In this document: in pieces, positions 60,793-62,364 of the stretch
Numbering within the stretch: position 1 is the stretch's first letter
How the letters are laid out: each line of letters opens with the position of its first letter
From: Nonomuraea deserti
GTDB lineage: Bacteria > Actinomycetota > Actinomycetes > Streptosporangiales > Streptosporangiaceae
Direction of reading: 5' to 3'
Assembly (NCBI RefSeq): GCF_004348685.1
Contig: NZ_SMKO01000031.1
Location: forward strand, 1 to 62,364
Length of the DNA stretch: 62,364 nt
The notes under the pieces: generated by a model
Databases searched by the model: none
What the model was told of the DNA's origin: nothing
What the model saw: only the letters and a program-made list of their open reading frames with translations
Translations under genes and position numbers: made by a program

Positions 60793-60839
60793 CTTCAGGG
60801 GACTTGAAGCTTAGCACGCAAGCTTCAAGGGGCCTGAAG
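60793..60839. promoter_or_regulatory. Two 17-bp MarR-type palindromes
   Basis: CTTCAGGGGACTTGAAG (60793-60809) and CTTCAAGGGGCCTGAAG (60823-60839) share the form CTTCARG-N3-CYTGAAG, in opposite orientation, so together they also make one large inverted repeat with a 13-base centre. A CCTTCAG half site recurs at 61291-61297 by the MarR start. Binding by the neighbouring MarR protein is likely; a terminator is a less likely reading. Confidence 0.65.
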
Positions 60840-60848
60840 GTAGGGGGA

Positions 60849-61289
60849 TCAGCCCGCGCTGCCGAAAGCAGCCCGTACCGCGTCGCCGACCTGGCGCTGG
60901 ATCGGGTCGGCCGCCGGGCCGAACAGCAGGTCGTCCACCCGCGCCACGACCTCCCGCGCCGCGTCGAGCAGCCGCGCCCCCTCGGCCGTGACCTCGATGG
61001 TCGAGGCCGACCCGGCCCGGGCGGTGCGGTCGCGCACCAGCCCGGCGGCGGCCAGCGCCTTCACCGCCGTGTGCACGCTCTGCACCGTGGTGCCCGACAT
61101 CCGGGCCAGCTCGCTGAACGACACCCCCGGCATCCTGGCGATGTGGCCCAGCAGCCCCAGCCGGCCGACCGTGAGCTCGAGCGGCGCCAGGGCGGCGCCC
61201 AGCTCGCTCTCGATACGGCGGGCCAGCGTGAGCAGGACGATGGAGGTGCTGGTCACGGGCGGTGCGGGACGGTCGTTCTCGGCGGTCAC
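60849..61289 (-). CDS. MarR family transcriptional regulator
   Basis: A 146-residue winged-helix regulator (MPGVSFSELARMSGTTVQSVHTAVKALAA with the recognition helix, then a wing around DRTARAGSASTIEVT). GTG 61289 lies just after AAGGG. The next gene on this strand codes for a small membrane protein, and the gap has paired palindromes. It probably represses that gene and perhaps itself. Confidence 0.88.
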   Translation of the reverse strand: MTAENDRPAPPVTSTSIVLLTLARRIESELGAALAPLELTVGRLGLLGHIARMPGVSFSELARMSGTTVQSVHTAVKALAAAGLVRDRTARAGSASTIEVTAEGARLLDAAREVVARVDDLLFGPAADPIQRQVGDAVRAAFGSAG

Positions 61290-61337
61290 CCCTTCAGTTT
61301 CCCGCAGCGCGGCACCGGGACGTCCGCGTACGCCGGA

Positions 61338-62364
61338 TCACGCCTTGTCCCGCGGCCAGGTGAGCTCGGGCCGCGCGGGACTGCCCTCGGGCTTCATGGC
61401 CGGCAGCCGGCCGGGGTGGTGGTATTCGACGCGAACCTTGTAGAAGTCGCCGTCCTCGCGCGGCCGGCCGTCCTTGCCGACGGCGGGCGTCACCTCGACC
61501 TCGGAGTAGGCGGTCAGCAGCGAGCCCGGGTCGAGGTGGTAGACCGCGTGGAAACCGGTGCCCATCCCGCCGGTGTAGGAGTAGGGGTGGCTCTGCGGGT
61601 CCAGGCCCGACTTCTTGAACGACCACATGAGGGACTGGCCGCCGTAGTACAGGTCGTCGGCGCGCTTGACCGGCGTGTAGTCCACGACGAGCCGCAGATA
61701 CTGTTTGCCCTTGACCTCGGTCAGCCGCAGCTCCCTAGGGTTGACGAACCCGTTGTACTCGGTCTGGAGCGCCTTGATCCACCTGTCGGCCTGGGCCTCC
61801 GTCATGCCGCCCGTGGAGATGCCGTCGGAGATGTAGCGATAGGCGCTTTTGAGCCTGCAGAGATAGTCCCCCGTGTCGGGGCCGTCCCATCTCCTGAGCC
61901 TGTAGCTGTAGTCGTACGACGCGCCGTCGCGGCAGACCGTGATCGGGTCCTCCGGGTCGGCCGACCCCCACACCATCCGGAACTCCTTGGTCCGGTAGTC
62001 GAACCCGCTCTCCCACACGTAGCCGGGCTCGCCCTGCCGGTATTCGGACTCCTCGGTGTACGACTCCTGCGTGAGGTGCAGGATCGGCTGCGTGGCCATC
62101 TTCCTGAAGCCGGCGTAGAAGAGCGCCGTGGGATCGACCGTGCCCACGTCCTCGGCGGTCAGGCGGCCCTTCTTCAGCACGTTGAGGGTGGCCGGGTCGC
62201 CCGCCGCGGCCGCGTCCCCGCCCTCGCCCTCGCCATCGCCGGAGCTCTGCCACAACAGCCATCCGCCGCCCAGGCCGAGCACCACGACGAACGCGAGAAC
62301 CGCCGCGAGGGCGACAATCCCGCCACGCTTCCGTGGCGGTGGCGGTGGCGGTGGCGGGGGAGGG
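61338..62364 (-). CDS. Membrane-anchored protein of unknown function, N-terminus cut by window
   Basis: The frame is open to the window edge; about 341 residues are visible. It begins with at least ten Pro in a row, then RKRGG and one membrane helix (IVALAAVLAFVVVLGLGGGW), then an extracytoplasmic domain of about 290 residues with many Tyr and Arg (YDYSYRLRRWDGPDTG, MWSFKKSGLDPQSHPYSYT). The basic residues before the helix suggest the N-terminus is cytoplasmic. No family is recognised; the visible domain may fold like lipid-binding LolA-type or related actinobacterial proteins, but this is uncertain. Confidence 0.8.
   Translation of the reverse strand, partial: PPPPPPPPPPRKRGGIVALAAVLAFVVVLGLGGGWLLWQSSGDGEGEGGDAAAAGDPATLNVLKKGRLTAEDVGTVDPTALFYAGFRKMATQPILHLTQESYTEESEYRQGEPGYVWESGFDYRTKEFRMVWGSADPEDPITVCRDGASYDYSYRLRRWDGPDTGDYLCRLKSAYRYISDGISTGGMTEAQADRWIKALQTEYNGFVNPRELRLTEVKGKQYLRLVVDYTPVKRADDLYYGGQSLMWSFKKSGLDPQSHPYSYTGGMGTGFHAVYHLDPGSLLTAYSEVEVTPAVGKDGRPREDGDFYKVRVEYHHPGRLPAMKPEGSPARPELTWPRDKA

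Noticed and set aside
60793..60839. Rho-independent terminator of the MarR gene
   Set aside because: The element resolves into two equal 17-bp palindromes at promoter distance from the next gene and has no T-run, so operators fit better, although a terminator role is not excluded.

Overview
The DNA is very GC-rich, coding density is high, and starts are often GTG or TTG with AG-rich ribosome binding sites. The gene families seen are typical of a soil actinomycete: several TetR and LacI regulators, two CUT1 sugar transporters without their own ATPase, a group 1h-type [NiFe]-hydrogenase, and secreted polysaccharide lyases and glycosidases. I infer an actinomycete, perhaps Streptosporangiales such as Nonomuraea. 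The genus is a guess from gene content, not a measurement.

1-7,919 is a hydrogenase block, all on the minus strand. hypF is followed by the small and large subunits of a high-affinity type hydrogenase. A tightly coupled tail follows: a NifU-like protein, a DUF5947 protein, a 72-residue hydrophilic protein, a DUF6084 protein, and a further uncharacterised protein that runs off the window. 8,032-21,183 is sugar metabolism: a GH15 enzyme, a LacI regulator with a transporter and a glycosidase under CCGGTT-type operators, a type II NADH dehydrogenase, and a secreted rhamnogalacturonan lyase with an N-terminal ricin-type domain.

22,820-32,377 is the most striking region. A three-subunit formate dehydrogenase has an in-frame TGA at the active site, read as selenocysteine. 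A hairpin with a GGUCU loop follows the TGA at the same offset as in E. coli fdhF. Directly after come selD (divergent), the selenocysteine tRNA (selC), selA and selB. The whole selenocysteine pathway and a client therefore sit within about 10 kb. fdhA and the decoding genes need one another: selB and selC read the TGA, selA and selD supply the amino acid.

32,452-47,347 holds a chromate-type transporter, two TetR-linked P450s facing each other, a TetR and flavin monooxygenase pair with twin operators, an orphan cytochrome b of the bc1 type, a DUF305 lipoprotein, a fused SecDF, and a TetR and hydrolase pair. 47,519-56,569 has a nitronate monooxygenase and a second LacI regulon (secreted glycosidase, transporter, GH51 arabinofuranosidase) marked by GTTTGCGCAAAC-like operators. 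The rest holds an aldo/keto reductase, a TetR and MFS efflux pair with matching operators, a MarR with a small membrane protein preceded by two 17-bp palindromes, and a partial membrane-anchored protein. Short tandem repeats (12, 15, 28 and 42 bp) occur in several places in and between genes. No CRISPR array, insertion sequence, rRNA or phage gene was seen.
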